Shown here: piece by piece, positions 34,301-46,936 of the stretch | Position numbering within the stretch: position 1 is the stretch's first letter | Layout: each line of letters begins with the position of its first letter | Assembly (NCBI GenBank): GCA_024305405.1 | Contig: JAKNDB010000088.1 | Coordinates: forward strand, 248,001-312,000 | Reading direction: 5' to 3' | DNA: 64,000 nt | Source of the DNA: Dirofilaria immitis | Taxonomy: Eukaryota > Nematoda > Chromadorea > Rhabditida > Onchocercidae | Program-made: the position numbers and the translations under genes | Notes under the pieces: generated by a model | Databases searched by the model: none | What the model saw: the letters and a program-made list of their open reading frames with translations, nothing else | Told to the model about the DNA's origin: nothing

Positions 34301-35554
34301 TTGATATTTTTTATTTTAATACATTTTCATTTTATGATTAAATTATGTGTATTATATTTTGGATGATTTATTTATAAACTTTTAAATACTTAGACTGTCG
34401 CACATTTTTCAGAACGCATTCTTTTTATAAAACTAACATCCAATTCATACACAATTACCTGAATTTTTGTTCATGGAATATCGATCAATCGCTTTAACAT
34501 ATAAATTCTATTCTATTCTATAGATAATCATTTAATTTGCATACAAAAAATGTATGATTAAGCAAAAGGAATGTGAAAATTTTTTAATACATATTTTAAT
34601 ACATTTTCATTTTATGATTAAATCATGTGTATATATACAAAGATTATGAAATTTTTCTCGAAATCAAATTTAAAGAACAATCATTTACGTTTTCAATTCT
34701 GTTTATTTTCTTTCATTTTTTCCTTATTTGAGATGTAATTTTATAGATCTCGCAAAACGACAATCTTGTCAGGGATATACCTTTAAATAATTATTATTCA
34801 TTACCCAACGAAAAGTAGATGATCAGATTACTAGAGTATTTATCCATGATAATAGTGTAGACGCTGGAAATGATTAGAATATTGAAAATTTCTATATCAG
34901 TTAAATCCTTCATATCGCTTCATATCTTATTTTTCAATCTTAATATTACTTGTGGAAATACATCAAAATTAGTCTTGCACGCTTGCTATGTTGATGTTTG
35001 TTTAGATTTATGATTAAGATGAAAAAATTATACAACAATTATTATTTGATATAATTACATTATTGTATATTTCACAGTTATTAGTTGAGTATGAATCATT
35101 GCATGCAATTCAGATTTATTCGTTTTTTCGTATAACAATGATTCGATTCGACACTTTTTGTGAATTTAATTGAATTTAGCAAAATGTTTTTCTTATGACA
35201 AAATATTTAAACAATGAATGTTATCTGAAATAATTTCGTCTATTGAAAAGGGATCTTTCTGCATTATATCAAAAATCAGATGAATATTATTGATTTAATT
35301 TTGAATGAAAGTATTATTGTGATACTAAAAGATTGAGAATAAATGTGCATTAAAATATTCAGCTCTTTTTACATATGCAATTTCACGCTGAAGAGCTGAC
35401 CATTAGACTGATTTTTCTCGACATTGTCCAATTGTTCCATTGCTGTATTTATGCGGTTGTTCAGAGGGACTATATCTATTGTACCCTCTTAATATCTTCT
35501 AAGCATTTTTATCTCTTTTATATTATATTATGTTTGTGGTTAGTTTGAGTTTTC

Positions 35555-35895
35555 AATTATTCTGGAACATCAATAAAACAATAAAAGAACTACCACTGAA
35601 CAAAAAAAAAATTATACACTAAATAAACTTAAAATAAGTAGTACTATCTATCTTGATGCAATCAAAACTAAAATCAAACTTAATATTATAAAAATAAAAC
35701 ATAACCTTATCAAAACCATAACCTTTTAATACAGAAAAAAAAAGATAAATAACTAACCCAAGAGCTCTAAAAATCAATACCAAAACATATGAAACAAAAA
35801 TAAAATGATTCAGAAAAGAATCAATAAAAAGCATCAATCAAAAATAATCAGATGGTTATACATAAAAGTAAGCAAAAATGACAAAAAAAAACAAA
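35555..35895 (-). other. Inverted copy of the T/G-skewed insert
   Basis: This is the reverse complement of 18056-18400, with the same open frame on the minus strand (35837-35619). The insert was present before the palindrome formed or was copied by conversion. Confidence 0.3.
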
Positions 35896-37254
35896 AATAT
35901 CTAAAGATATATTATCTCATCCTACTTCGGTTGATTAACTTTGATTTACTCTATTCATTATTTATCATCTATTGATGATGTTTTAATCAAGAATCGAGCG
36001 ATAAATGAAATGGAAAGTTATTCATAATAATAAACTTTTTTAAGCTTACACTATTGTAAAATTAATGAACTAATAGTAGTTAATTAATAAGATTATCATC
36101 TTCTTAACTTGATGGAATGATAGCAGATTTGATAATTGTTTGTTGTGATAGTAGCGAAATTTTTAAAAATTGTTATTAATTGTTCTTCCTACTTTTTCAC
36201 TGCGAAATTAAGAGAATATTATTCAATATGATTCTCTTAAAGTTTGCGTCATTTTTATTATGTCGAGACTGCTATGAATACAATTTATAAAAACTTTATT
36301 TCTAAACATTTCGTCATATTTGTGTTTTTTTGTTATTATTAATTTAATAAACAGAAAAATTTGTTTATTTCATATAAAGTACATTGTTTGGAAGAAATAT
36401 TCCTCTTGTTGTCATTTGCTAAATTTTGTACAAAGGCAAATTGAATGGATACTGTATATTTGTCAAACTAAGAAAACTTTAAATAATGAGCAAAGTCTTA
36501 GATTCCAGTTTTAAATTGAAGCAAAAATAAAGAATATCCTTTACTTATTATAAATTTATGTTTCGGTTCGTTGTAAGCGCGTGAACTTAGAAAGTTGACG
36601 ATACTTTACGCATCAAACGAATGAAGCGAACATGTACAAGGAAGAAGGAGCGAAATGGCGAGCATTTGTTTTGCCATTTTTTTGCTGATAAAATAGGTCA
36701 AAGTGCAATTTTATGGAAATAAACAAAAATGCATAAAAGTGAATCTTATTGTTTGAGTATTCTGGAATAACAATTCCATTATTTACGAACAAATCTTTGT
36801 TTAATCAAAAGGCATTGTGAAGTTCCAGAAGTAAAGGATATTATCACAAATGAAGGGATTATAAAAGCTAAAATATGCATTTATTTAATTCTGAAATTCA
36901 ATTTTAATTATCCGAAAGAGGAAGGAAAAAACGTAGACTATTTAAACTTAAAAGAATTTTTAGAAAATCTGGAAATAGCATGCTGAAGAATTGTTTCATT
37001 TTTATGATTACTTCAGAAATATTCTATGTAGAGGTTCCCTCATAAATGAGAGGATCCATGTCAATTGCAAATTTGAAATTATGAAATCAAAAATGTTCAA
37101 TAAATACCTGGAAAACATAATAAATTCGCCATGTATGAGATAATGATATTATCAAAAAATCACCTCTTTCCCATTAATTTTTAAATTTAATGTGGATGTT
37201 TAGAACTAACGAATTTTCTAATTTATTAAAATCAAATATATTTGACAAAACGAA

Positions 37255-37320
37255 GAGGAGGAGAAAACATATGATTAATATTACACCGTGAAGTTTATAA
37301 AACTGCACAAAACATCGGTT
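37255..37320 (+). promoter_or_regulatory. Upstream block of the gene at 37634
   Basis: A purine tract (GAAGAGGAGGAGAAAAC) leads into ATTACACCGTGAAGTTTATAAAAC. The TATA-like box near 37301 is about 330 bases before the ATG. The order purine tract, CACCGTG, TTTATAAA is shared with other members. Confidence 0.45.
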
Positions 37321-37633
37321 TTTTCTTACAATTATACAAACATTTATGTTAGATGCAATCGTCCAAATCTTATGATCTATCCAACATAATAATAATAATA
37401 ATGATAATGATAATAATTGTGCTGTAATTAATTAGCTTAATGCCACGTTTACTAAAACATCTAATTGCATTGAAATAAGAGAGCCAATTAGAATTTTTAG
37501 CTTAAAATACAATAAAGTAAGATTGGATGTCGTTTATCAATTATTTTTGCATTTATTTTTGATTCCTCCTTATCAGATTAGAATGCATTTGTATTAGCAT
37601 TTTTAAGGTTGATATTGGATTTTGAGAGAAAAT

Positions 37634-38235
37634 ATGAAGAGTTTATTGGTATTATTATTTGTCTTACTCGCAATCGAAACTGTACAATCATACGGTTGGG
37701 CACAACGAAGTTTCGGTGGTGGAAATTTCGGTAGTGGAACGTTCAATAGCAGAAATGCAGGTCTTTATAGTAGTAGAAGTCTAGGTGGTTATGGCGGAAA
37801 TCCAAATGGTTATGGTGGAAATTACGGTGGTTACGGTAGAGGACCTTACGGTGCTGCACGGTAAATTATACATATTTTTAAATTTCTAAGTTATAACAAA
37901 AAATCTAGAAAATATTTGGTATGTCATGAATTTCACAACATTAGAATCACAAGAAGATTTATTTTTGATTAGTTTAAATGGTGCACTGTTATAATATGTT
38001 TCATTTGCGTGTACTGTAGAATATTTTGCAATTAAACATTTTAGCATCTCAAAATGATTATTCAAATTAATGATAAATACAAAGCTCAGATAAATAAATA
38101 AGCACACTGATTGAATGTTGATTAAATCATTAGAGAATTTTAAAAATTATCTAATTTGATTGCATTTTTTTTAGGCGTGCGCAATTTGGAGCAGGAATTC
38201 CGATGCATGGTGGATTAGTTGGCAAGAAGAAATGA
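37634..38235 (+). CDS. Gly/Tyr/Ser-rich secreted peptide with GKKK tail
   Basis: Exon 1 is 37634-37860 and exon 2 is 38175-38235 (TGA), with a phase-2 intron of 314 bases. The 95-residue product has a signal peptide (MKSLLVLLFVLLAIETVQS), then YGWAQRSFGGGNFGSG, and a low-complexity stretch of GGYGGN-type repeats (residues about 45-70). It ends RRAQFGAGIPMHGGLVGKKK in exon 2 (20 residues). The Gly-Tyr repeats recall nematode YGGYG antimicrobial/neuropeptide-like proteins, but the two-exon plan and GKKK end tie it to this family. The left-arm partner at 16.06-16.67 kb is a pseudogene. AAG|G about 28 bases before the ATG may be a trans-splice acceptor. Confidence 0.83.
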
Positions 38236-39867
38236 TTGATTTTTCGTTTAACCTAAAATAGTTTTTAGTTTATTAACTGAAATTTTAGTATTGCTTTCAA
38301 TGTTGTACATCCCATTCACAAAATTGAATTCTTGAAAGATCATATGCAATAAAAATTACATCAGCAATATTTTATCCTCAGACGATTCTGCTTTATCGGA
38401 ATTCAAAAAGAATTAATATCAAATTCGAAATTTTATTCTACCGTATGTTAGTTATATAGATATTTATCATTGATTATCGAGTAATTATTTTTATGCATAA
38501 ATATTGATGTATTGATTATTCATTCCAATTTATGAACAAAAAAATCGCAAAATTTATTTTAATTCAAGTATTGACGATGTATTGAATTGCTTACTTTTTC
38601 AATTCTAATATTAAATGAAAAAATTATTTTTATTAATTTTTGTTATCATTATCATTATTATCACTTCAACACCATCTTCATTGTTGATTATTTCTATCAT
38701 TGTTGAGTTTGTCTTATAAATTTTTTTAGATTATTGTTATGCTTATCGTTTCCATCTATATTTTTACCAATTTTATGAAGAGTTATACAACAAAAAGGCA
38801 GTGAATAATGAATGAAAGAAATTGATTTTAGATTCAAAAAATTTTAGAAGTGCAATATCAAAGCACCGAGTATTATCAGTGATTCAGAATGATACATAAA
38901 TAATGTTATGCCGACTAATTGTTGAAAATTTTGCATATAAATATTTTGATATTTTAGTTAAAGCGAATTGCTTATTATTGAAGGATTTTCTCTTTCTTTT
39001 TTCTTTGCAGCTCAATTTTATCAATCACATCAGTAGCATACAAAATAATCAAATCCAATGATCATATCTAATTCTATTTTTATACTTTTATGAAATAACT
39101 AAAATGAAAATATTCAATATTTATGGAATAGAGAGTTATAGTTGATCAGTCAAAAAGTCAAATATACATAATATCTTGATTTTGCATTTTTGAATGAGAT
39201 GATACGTCGAAAGTCGGATTGTAGAGGATTGATGAATATGCGTTTGAAGTTATTAATCTGATTCCAGCAACTCTTTAGCAAAAATTTAAGTGAACAAGAA
39301 GAGCAACATAGTTCTTTATATATTCCACCATCATTTTAGTATCGAAATTGTTTTCCTGAAAAAAATCCAATAGTAATTAGTTTTTGCGAATTAATATAAG
39401 ATGAAAATATTCAATATCTATAATTTTTTTTTTTTTTATATGATTGATTGCATATTGATAAATGTCATTTACCATTATTTCTCGTTATCATTATTTGCTT
39501 ATTCAAAATTGTTATTTAAAATTATTTTCGTTTATTGAAAAAAAATTTTCTTGCGTTATATAAAATAAAATCAATATTTTTGACTTAATTTTATCACATT
39601 GCGATACTGAGATGATGAAAATTTGCGATATCATTGCGATACTGATAAGATTGTTTTTGCATATATGATTTCTCACTAAAAAAAACTAATGGTCCAGATT
39701 TAATGTATCCATTCATATCATTGTGTCGAAATTTTTAGTTTCGATCCTACTATCGTCATTTCCTGCAAAATATTTCACATCTTTTTCAACATATTATTTG
39801 ATACAAGAGATGACAAATCATGCATTGAATGAATTTGATTCTTCCAACTGATCAATCACCTTTGCTC

Positions 39868-40130
39868 TATTCTTTCTTTTATCATTTGCTGTTATTCCAA
39901 TCAATAAGATCAAATCTGAAACAAGAACGATTATCACTGTTTTTCAATGATAATAAATTTCCTAAGCTCTTAAAGTTGATAGGTTAGCAATAATAGATAA
40001 TAAGAGGTCTATTCTTTCTTTTATCATTTGCTGAAAATCCAATCAATAAGATCAAGTCTGAAAACAAGAAAGACGTTCTTCCTAAGCTCTTAAAGCTGAT
40101 AGGTTAGCAATAGTAGATAGTAAGGCCTAT
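39868..40130. repeat. Direct duplication, about 130 bp x 2
   Basis: CTATTCTTTCTTTTATCATTTGCTG to TAGCAAT.GTAGAT.GTAAG is present twice in tandem with small differences; the second copy starts near 40009. Confidence 0.75.
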
Positions 40131-40337
40131 TATAGAACAAAATTTCTCATTCGATATACTATTATAAAAAAAAACATTGTGAAATTTTTTTTTGTTCAAT
40201 AAAATTTATAAAAGATATGATTTGATTGATGAAGCAGTAAAATTTGTTAAATTAATTATTCAGTAATTTGAAATACTTTCCAGCAAGTATTTGTCTTAAA
40301 ATATTTACAATATTTCTGATGAATAATAAAGAAAATA

Positions 40338-40497
40338 TGGTTTTGAGTTTAATGAATCAAATTGAATCAAAAGTTTTGAGTTTAATGAATCAAATTGAAT
40401 CAAAGTTTTAAGTTTAATGAATCAAATTGAATCAAAGTTTTAAGTTTAATGAATCAAATTGAATCAAAAGTTTTGAGTTTAATGAATCAAAATTTTA
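40338..40497. repeat. Minisatellite, 32-33 bp x about 5
   Basis: The unit is GTTTTGAGTTTAATGAATCA followed by AATTGAATCAAA. Units alternate between GTTTTGAG and GTTTTAAG variants. The last copy is partial. Confidence 0.85.
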
Positions 40498-41238
40498 CAC
40501 GGATTCATTGCTTGTCATATTTTTAGGTATCCGGTAAAGATTACAATTTACCCTTAATTTGCTTTATTTATTTATTTTTTTTTTTATTATATTTCTCATT
40601 AATTGGTTGAATATACCGAAAAATTTGTTTACTCCAACTAAGGCAGTATTGTTTAAAGAAAAGCAAAAAATGAAAAATTACCTACCGATTTTTGTTCGTT
40701 TTCTTAATTTTTGTACAAAGACCAATTGAACAGGTTTTGTACAAAAGCCTATTTGACCTTCGTTTTCTTTTTTTTTTTTTTTTTCAATTTTCGATATCAA
40801 AACCCTTGCAAAATTAAATGGAAAATTTTGATTACAAATAATTATAAAAGTTGCAGATTTCGAATTTTAAGTTAAAATTTTTTATTGACATTATAGAATG
40901 ATAAAAAAAAATTTTCATTCTTTATAGAATTATATTTTTTTTTTTTTCGCAATTCATGTTTAGTTCATCGAAACGTAAACATTATATTGATTACTTAAAC
41001 TATTACGTATTCGACATTTGTAAATCATTTCATGCATCAAACGAATGAAATAAACAAAAATTTGTTTTTTTTTTCATTTTCTAATAAGAACAATAAATCA
41101 AAGAGTAATTGGTTGTAAATAAATAGAAATGCATAAAAAGTGCAATAATTCTTTGCTATTTCAAAACAATTATTTTTGTTGAAAATTCGAAGACAATAAA
41201 ATAAATAAATGTTAAACATAATCGAATATTATCAATAA

Positions 41239-41272
41239 GACTAAGCCTAAGCTTAAGGCTAAGCCTAAGCCA
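41239..41272. repeat. Short telomere-like (TTAGGC) tract
   Basis: CTAAGCCTAAGC, then TTAAGG, then CTAAGCCTAAGCC. These are GCCTAA units (the TTAGGC telomere repeat of nematodes read on the other strand), only about two perfect units on each side of a central inversion. Confidence 0.5.
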
Positions 41273-41632
41273 TCGACATTTATCCATTTTTTTTTTTTCT
41301 GCAATTCCAACTTAATTATTTGAGAGAATTTTGAGGTATGATAAAAATTATTCAGATATATTTTGATAATTGTACACTGATAAACTATTTAATCTGATAC
41401 ATTTTATATGCTCAATATTTTTAATGTAAATTTATTTTAATGATAGCAAGCGTTATTATGGACATTTATATAATAAATATTTTAATTGGAATTTTCATCG
41501 AAAAGTTAAAAGAGGGATAAACATTCTTCTTGCATCCTATGATAGCAATTTATTAGAAAAAAAATTTCCAATTTTTTAAAATTATGTAAATGTCCAGAAA
41601 ACTCATTAAAAGACTCAAAAATATTCAATAAA

Positions 41633-41762
41633 AGAAAAAAGAGGAGGAGGAAGAGGAGGAAGAGGAGGAGGAGGAGGAGGAGGAGGAGGAGGAGGAGGAA
41701 GAGGAGGAGGAGGAGGAAACATATAATAAACGTTAGGAATTGGGAAATTTATAAAACTTCAC
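41633..41762 (+). promoter_or_regulatory. (GGA)n purine tract and TATA-like block upstream of 42294
   Basis: About 85 bases of GGA/GAA triplets (41637-41720) are followed by ACATATAATAAACG and GGGAAATTTATAAAAC; the TATA-like box near 41748 is about 545 bases before the ATG. Sister blocks have much shorter purine tracts, so this one has expanded. Confidence 0.5.
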
Positions 41763-42293
41763 AAAACGTCAATTTTTTTTTTATTTTTATCATTATACAA
41801 ACATTGTGTCAGATGCAATGGCTCAGATCTTATCATCCATCTCACTTAACAATACTAATGATAATTTTACTCATTTTGATAATATTAACAAAAAAAAAAA
41901 AAACGGAAAAATCAGCATCAAGTTTCCTAGAATATCTAATTACATCAAAATAGAACAATCATAGAATTTTTCAAATCAAAATATTTGAAAATAAGATTGA
42001 TTTATACATTTGTTATCAATTGTTTGCTATCTGATAAGAATTGTACGTTTTGATATTCTCAAAACTAAACTTGAAAAATGCTAATCAATGATTTTATGCT
42101 CAAATGAAAGTATTTTTTTTTTTTAAGCTATCGTTTAGTTATTATTTTAATGTTCAAAAACTTTATAAAATTACAATTGATGCTTTATTTTGTATGATCT
42201 TTTTTGATAATAAAATATAAATTTTTTGATAATTTTTTGAAATTCGTCATTTTCATACTGGCAATTTTTTTCGGTTGATTCATTTAAATTCTA

Positions 42294-42797
42294 ATGGAAA
42301 AGAAAAGAAACATTTCAACATTACTGATTGTTTTATCAGCAATTGCAACTGTACAATCATATGATTGGAGATATTCAAGTTACGGTTACGGTTTTCATAG
42401 AGGATATTACGATGCAACATATAATGGATTTACGCCTTATGGTGGTGGATGGTAAATCATAATTACTGTAAATTTCGTATGATATTAACTGGAAAATATT
42501 TACAGTTTGAGTTTCATCATCATAGAATCAGATTATAAGAAAATTCACTGGAAAGTGCTGATTTTTGTAAAATAAATATTATATTTTTCAAACTAATAAA
42601 TATTTTTGATTTTTGGAAGAAAAAAAATATATATAAGCTTCAAATAAGTAAATAAAGACACAGTGAATGAAAATTTAGTTAATATGAAATTTTAAAATTT
42701 ATATATTTAATTCTATCCTTTCAGGTTTTCATCAACTGGTGGAGGTACACGATATAATGGATTTGGATTTGGCAAGAAAAATAAATTGTTACTGTGA
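42294..42797 (+). CDS. Secreted Tyr/Gly-rich peptide with extended GKK tail
   Basis: Exon 1 is 42294-42451 and exon 2 is 42725-42797 (TGA), with a phase-2 intron. The 76-residue product has a signal-like start (MEKKRNISTLLIVLSAIATVQS), then YDWRYSSYGYGFHRGYY, GGGW at the splice junction, and FSSTGGGTRYNGFGFGKKNK plus three leucines. Sister genes stop right after GKK or GKKK. Here a base change has shifted the stop and added a few residues, which would mask a terminal amidation signal. It is a diverged relative of the gene at 46937. It may still be functional, but is less certain than the others. Confidence 0.72.
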
Positions 42798-42913
42798 AAT
42801 ATATTTGTATTTTATTAACTAAATTGTTCGCAATTTTCACTTACAAAATTGCTCAAAAGATTGCGCAAAAAAATATATGATAAATTTTTTATCATCAAAA
42901 TAATTTATTTCAG

Positions 42914-43070
42914 TAGAATATTATCACTGGAAATAATTGATTCAAAGTTATTATATTAGATATTACTGTTAATGTGCTGATGCCATTCATTAATTTAGAA
43001 TATTATCACTGGAAATAATTGATTCAAAGTTAGATATTACTGTTAATGTGCTGATGCTGTTCATTAATTA
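42914..43070. repeat. Tandem duplication, about 80 bp x 2
   Basis: AGAATATTATCACTGGAAAT to GTGCTGATGC..TTCATTAAT occurs twice in tandem. The second copy lacks a TTATATT. Confidence 0.8.
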
Positions 43071-46000
43071 TCGACTAGCCTTTTTTAAGACATCTGTTGA
43101 TTATTCATTTCAATTTATGATAAAAAAAAAGCTAGCAAAATTATTTCAGAATTTAAGCATTGATTTATTGATTGCTTATATTTTCAATTGTTATATTAAA
43201 TTAAATTTATGTATTATCAATGTTTAAGATTATTTAATATTGATTAGTCTTTTCATCATCTAATGCTTTTTGATATTGACAAAATATTCTTCTTTTTTAT
43301 TTATATTTTTACAGAATTTATAAAATTCATATAATTGAGATATAGTAAATAATAACTAGAGGAAAAACAATTACAATGTAAAAGAAATTGCAAGGTAATA
43401 TTTAAATATCGAATATCGATTTTTCTCGAATATTGATTTTTCCCAAATTTCCTGATTAATCTCGTAAGAAAACGAGGATAATAGGAGCTACAGCAAGAGT
43501 CATCAAAACAAACTTTTCATGCTTAATTGTAAATAAAGTGATGATAAATATTGCAAGGAGTATAGAAGTGTAATATCTTTTCAATTAAAATTAATTATGA
43601 ACAAGACAGGATGATATTCAGTATTCATCAAGTTTGGCCAACTATTGAAAGCCTTACTGATAAATATTTTAACATTTGGCCAACTATTGAAAGCCTTACT
43701 GATAAATATTTTAACATTTGAATTGAAAAGAATTTTTAATTACTAAATTTGTTCTGCTCCATAATATGTTTTAATTGATCAAATCATATTAACTAATAAA
43801 TAGAGCAAAGTTGATCAATTGAAAAGTCTAATCCATCCAGTATCTGATTTTATATCTATGGATGAGATAATATGTCAAAAGAGATACAGCTGTTTAAGAG
43901 AAATGATGGAAAAAAAAAGATAAGTTGGATTCTGAAGGATATAATATGTATTGAAATGTACTGCATTGATTGATCCAATAAGCTCTTCAACGAAAATTTA
44001 CATATGTAAGAATTTATTTTATTCAAAAATATTTGCAAATAATTAAGTTTTTTACGCTTACTAAATTGCTCAATGATAAATTTATTTCATTATCAATCGC
44101 TTAAGTTATTTGTTTATCAACTGCTTAAGCTATCAGTTATTACTTTATAATTTAAACATTTTATAAGTTTATTGAGCTATGAAATATCTCTTGCCAGATA
44201 TAAACTTTCAATCCGAAAGTACATTCATTTAATTTTTTCAGATAAGAAGCAGATGTTTCGTTTTTTGACAATGTAGATAATATTCTAAAATTTGAAATTG
44301 AAATAGATGACTTTTGAAGATTGATATTAAAAAGTATTTAACAAGAAAACACCTAACAAGAAGTTTTTTCCTGCAAAAATAAACTATTTAAAAATTGAGC
44401 AATATTTGAGAATTTTTTCATCTAATAAAATGAAACCTTTTTGCGTTATATAAAATAAAATAAATGTTATTGACTTAATTTTTGAACGAAACAATCATTA
44501 TGATAATAAAAAAAAAAATGATAAAAAAAAATGGAAGATTGAGGAGGCTCAGATTGATTTTTCTCGACACGTTCACTTGCACCATTTGTCAAGAGAATAA
44601 TTCTGATGTTCTTAAATGCCTTTCCGTCATCATTTCCTCCCAGATATTCGTATCATTTTTCAAGTAATTATATCATAGTAAAAATGTAAAATCAGACATT
44701 GGATGGATTTGATAATTTGATTGATCAACTTTGATCTAGTCTTTATTTATTAATTGCTTTTTATCTAATAAAATTGAGCTATAAATGGAATGGAAACTTG
44801 TTCAATAATATTCCTTTAAGCTTAAACTATATAAACTATTACAGAATTAATTGATAAGTTATTAGTAATTATACAGTAAGGTTATCATTTATAGCAAATA
44901 GTTAGATTAGCAAGATTATCACTTATATATCTGTCTGTTTGAATGTATTTCATTAGTAGTTGTAGTGCGTATAAAGATTAGCGATCATCAATTCTGGCTA
45001 TTTTGATAACAGTTGATCATTATCGGTGCTAATATTAATCGTGAATTTTCTTGGATGATATTGTATCATATGATGTTCCTTTGTTTTTGTAAGATAAACT
45101 ACGTTTAAATTTTTTTGATGTTTAACTTACCTGAAGTTAAATAAAACTAAAATGATGCAATAAAAACTATTTGTATAAAATTCTTACTGTTTAGTGATAT
45201 TTAGGACAGATAGATCTGTCTTTTTTGCTTTACGGATAAATCTTAAATTATTATTAAATTTCCTTGTTAATTAATCCGGTAAAAATTGAAAAATATCTGA
45301 CTAACTTTTATAGGTAAGTAAGGCTTTGCATGTATCTCTTTTTTAATTTTATATGTATAGCATATAGTATAATTTATATTTTATTTGCTTATGTTTTTTT
45401 TCATTAATAATTTTTTTTTTCAATTGTTTGAATATGTTCGAAATATTTGTTTATTTCATACAAAAAGTAATATTGTTGAAAAAAAAAGAAAAAAAAGTTA
45501 ACAATTACTCATCTCATTTGTTTGTTTTTCAATTTTGTACAAAGACCAATTAAAATGAAATGCTATATTATCTGCCAAATTAAATAGAAAACTGTAATTT
45601 CAAAATATGTTTGAAATTTTAGGTTTAGAATGAATATAGCCAATGATATTAAAATGAATCCTCCTAAAATTCATATTCTTATTTGTCTCTTACACAATGA
45701 ACTTTATATTGACCTTTATAACAAATGTACGCATTTGACATTTGATGTCACTTGACGCATCTAAAAAAAAAAATGAAGTAAACATGTGCAAGAAATAAAA
45801 AAAATGATTTAAATTTGTTTTTTTTTTTTTTTTTTTCATTTTCTACCGAGCGAGAAAATGGGTCAAAGAACAATTTCATGCAAAATAAACAAAAATGCAT
45901 ATAAAGTACAACAACTCTATCATTTCAGAATAATCATCTTCATTGAAATTTAGAAAACAATTGATAAGTGCTTAGCATGAAAGACTATCACCAATCAACC

Positions 46001-46380
46001 GGATGCATAGGTTAATTTTAAAAAACTAAAATTACTAACTTAAACTTAATTTTGTTGTAAAAATTTAGATTTAATTATCTGAATCGAATTTCATGGCTAT
46101 AATAAAAAATCTAATGATAATACGCGATCAAAAATTATTAAACTCATTCCTATTTATTTGATACAGCTATTTTATTGTTGAAAAGAAGCATATTTGTGTT
46201 ATAAATTTATGAATTAGAATAATCTTTGATAGCAAAATTTAGAAAGTGCAATAAAAAAAAAAAAGTACCTAAATTATTTTCTTTATTCTTGTTAATTTTT
46301 TTTTTTTTTTTAAATTTATGTGAATGTTTAAAATATAGCAGAATTTTTTAATTTACTAAAAGACTTAAAAAACATTCAAT
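43071..46380. other. Duplicated flank, no gene
   Basis: Positions 43.1-43.87 kb are an inverted match to 15.40-16.0 kb. Positions 44.41-44.57 kb hold a copy of the 3' block. About 45.5-46.1 kb resembles 23.4-24.0 kb inverted. No supported exon. Confidence 0.5.
43637..43722. repeat. Tandem duplication, 41 bp x 2
   Basis: TTTGGCCAACTATTGAAAGC to TTTTAACA is exactly repeated. The related inverted flank at 15.55 kb has a single copy. Confidence 0.85.
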
Positions 46381-46384
46381 GAAA

Positions 46385-46465
46385 AAAAAAAAAGAAAAAA
46401 GAGGAAAGGAGGCGGAAAAATATGGTTAATGTCATCATACCATGTAATTTATAAAGCCTTCACAT
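46385..46465 (+). promoter_or_regulatory. Upstream block of the gene at 46937
   Basis: GAAAAAAGAGGAAAGGAGGCGG is cut here by a few As, then ATATGGTTAATGTC and ATGTAATTTATAAAGC. The TATA-like box near 46449 is about 490 bases before the ATG. Confidence 0.45.
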
Positions 46466-46936
46466 AAACATCAAATTTCGTCTTATTATTAAATTAGACA
46501 TTGTGTCGTATGCAGCAGTCCAATTTCTAATTTTTTTTTTTATCTTTACTTATCATGATGATACAATCCTAATCTAACGCAATAGTATTAGCAAGAAATT
46601 AGTCTTAACATTAAATTTACTGAAATATTTAATTGTACTTGAAACAATGCATATCAATTGAATTTTTCAATTTAAAATATTATACGATAAGATTGATATG
46701 ATAAAAATTTTACAATTCATTAGTACCAATCCTTATCAAACAACAAATATATTCAAATTTTTAATCTCCTTCCTGAGATTTGAAAGCGTCAAGCAATAAC
46801 TTTGTACCAAAGGAACATCAGCTATATTTATTTTGTCAACTTAATATTGTTTCATTGGTTAAAAAATTTCTTAAATTGTAATCTTCTCTTTTAAAGCTAA
46901 TATTGTTCAGGTGAGTATCGATTTTTGATAGAAAGT

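Larger units (their letters stand above)
29361..38250. repeat. Right arm of giant inverted duplication (palindrome A)
   Basis: This is the reverse-complement partner of 16060-23085 and the more complete arm. It keeps the intact gene at 37634, the segment about 31965-33500 with the gene at 32007-32530, and all family promoters. The near identity of coding and non-coding DNA in both arms means recent duplication or gene conversion. Confidence 0.9.
38236..41632. other. AT-rich flank with several tandem repeats, no gene
   Basis: I see no exon. The stretch holds a copy of the 3' block (39530-39720), duplications at 39868-40130 and 40338-40497, a telomere-like tract at 41239, and TTTGTACAAAGACCAATTGAAC (40712), which is the mark of a decayed duplication unit also seen at 13980, 17520, 23990, 36420 and 45531. 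Confidence 0.5.

Noticed and set aside
40338..40497. CRISPR-like array
   Set aside because: Units are directly adjacent with no unique spacers; it is a minisatellite.
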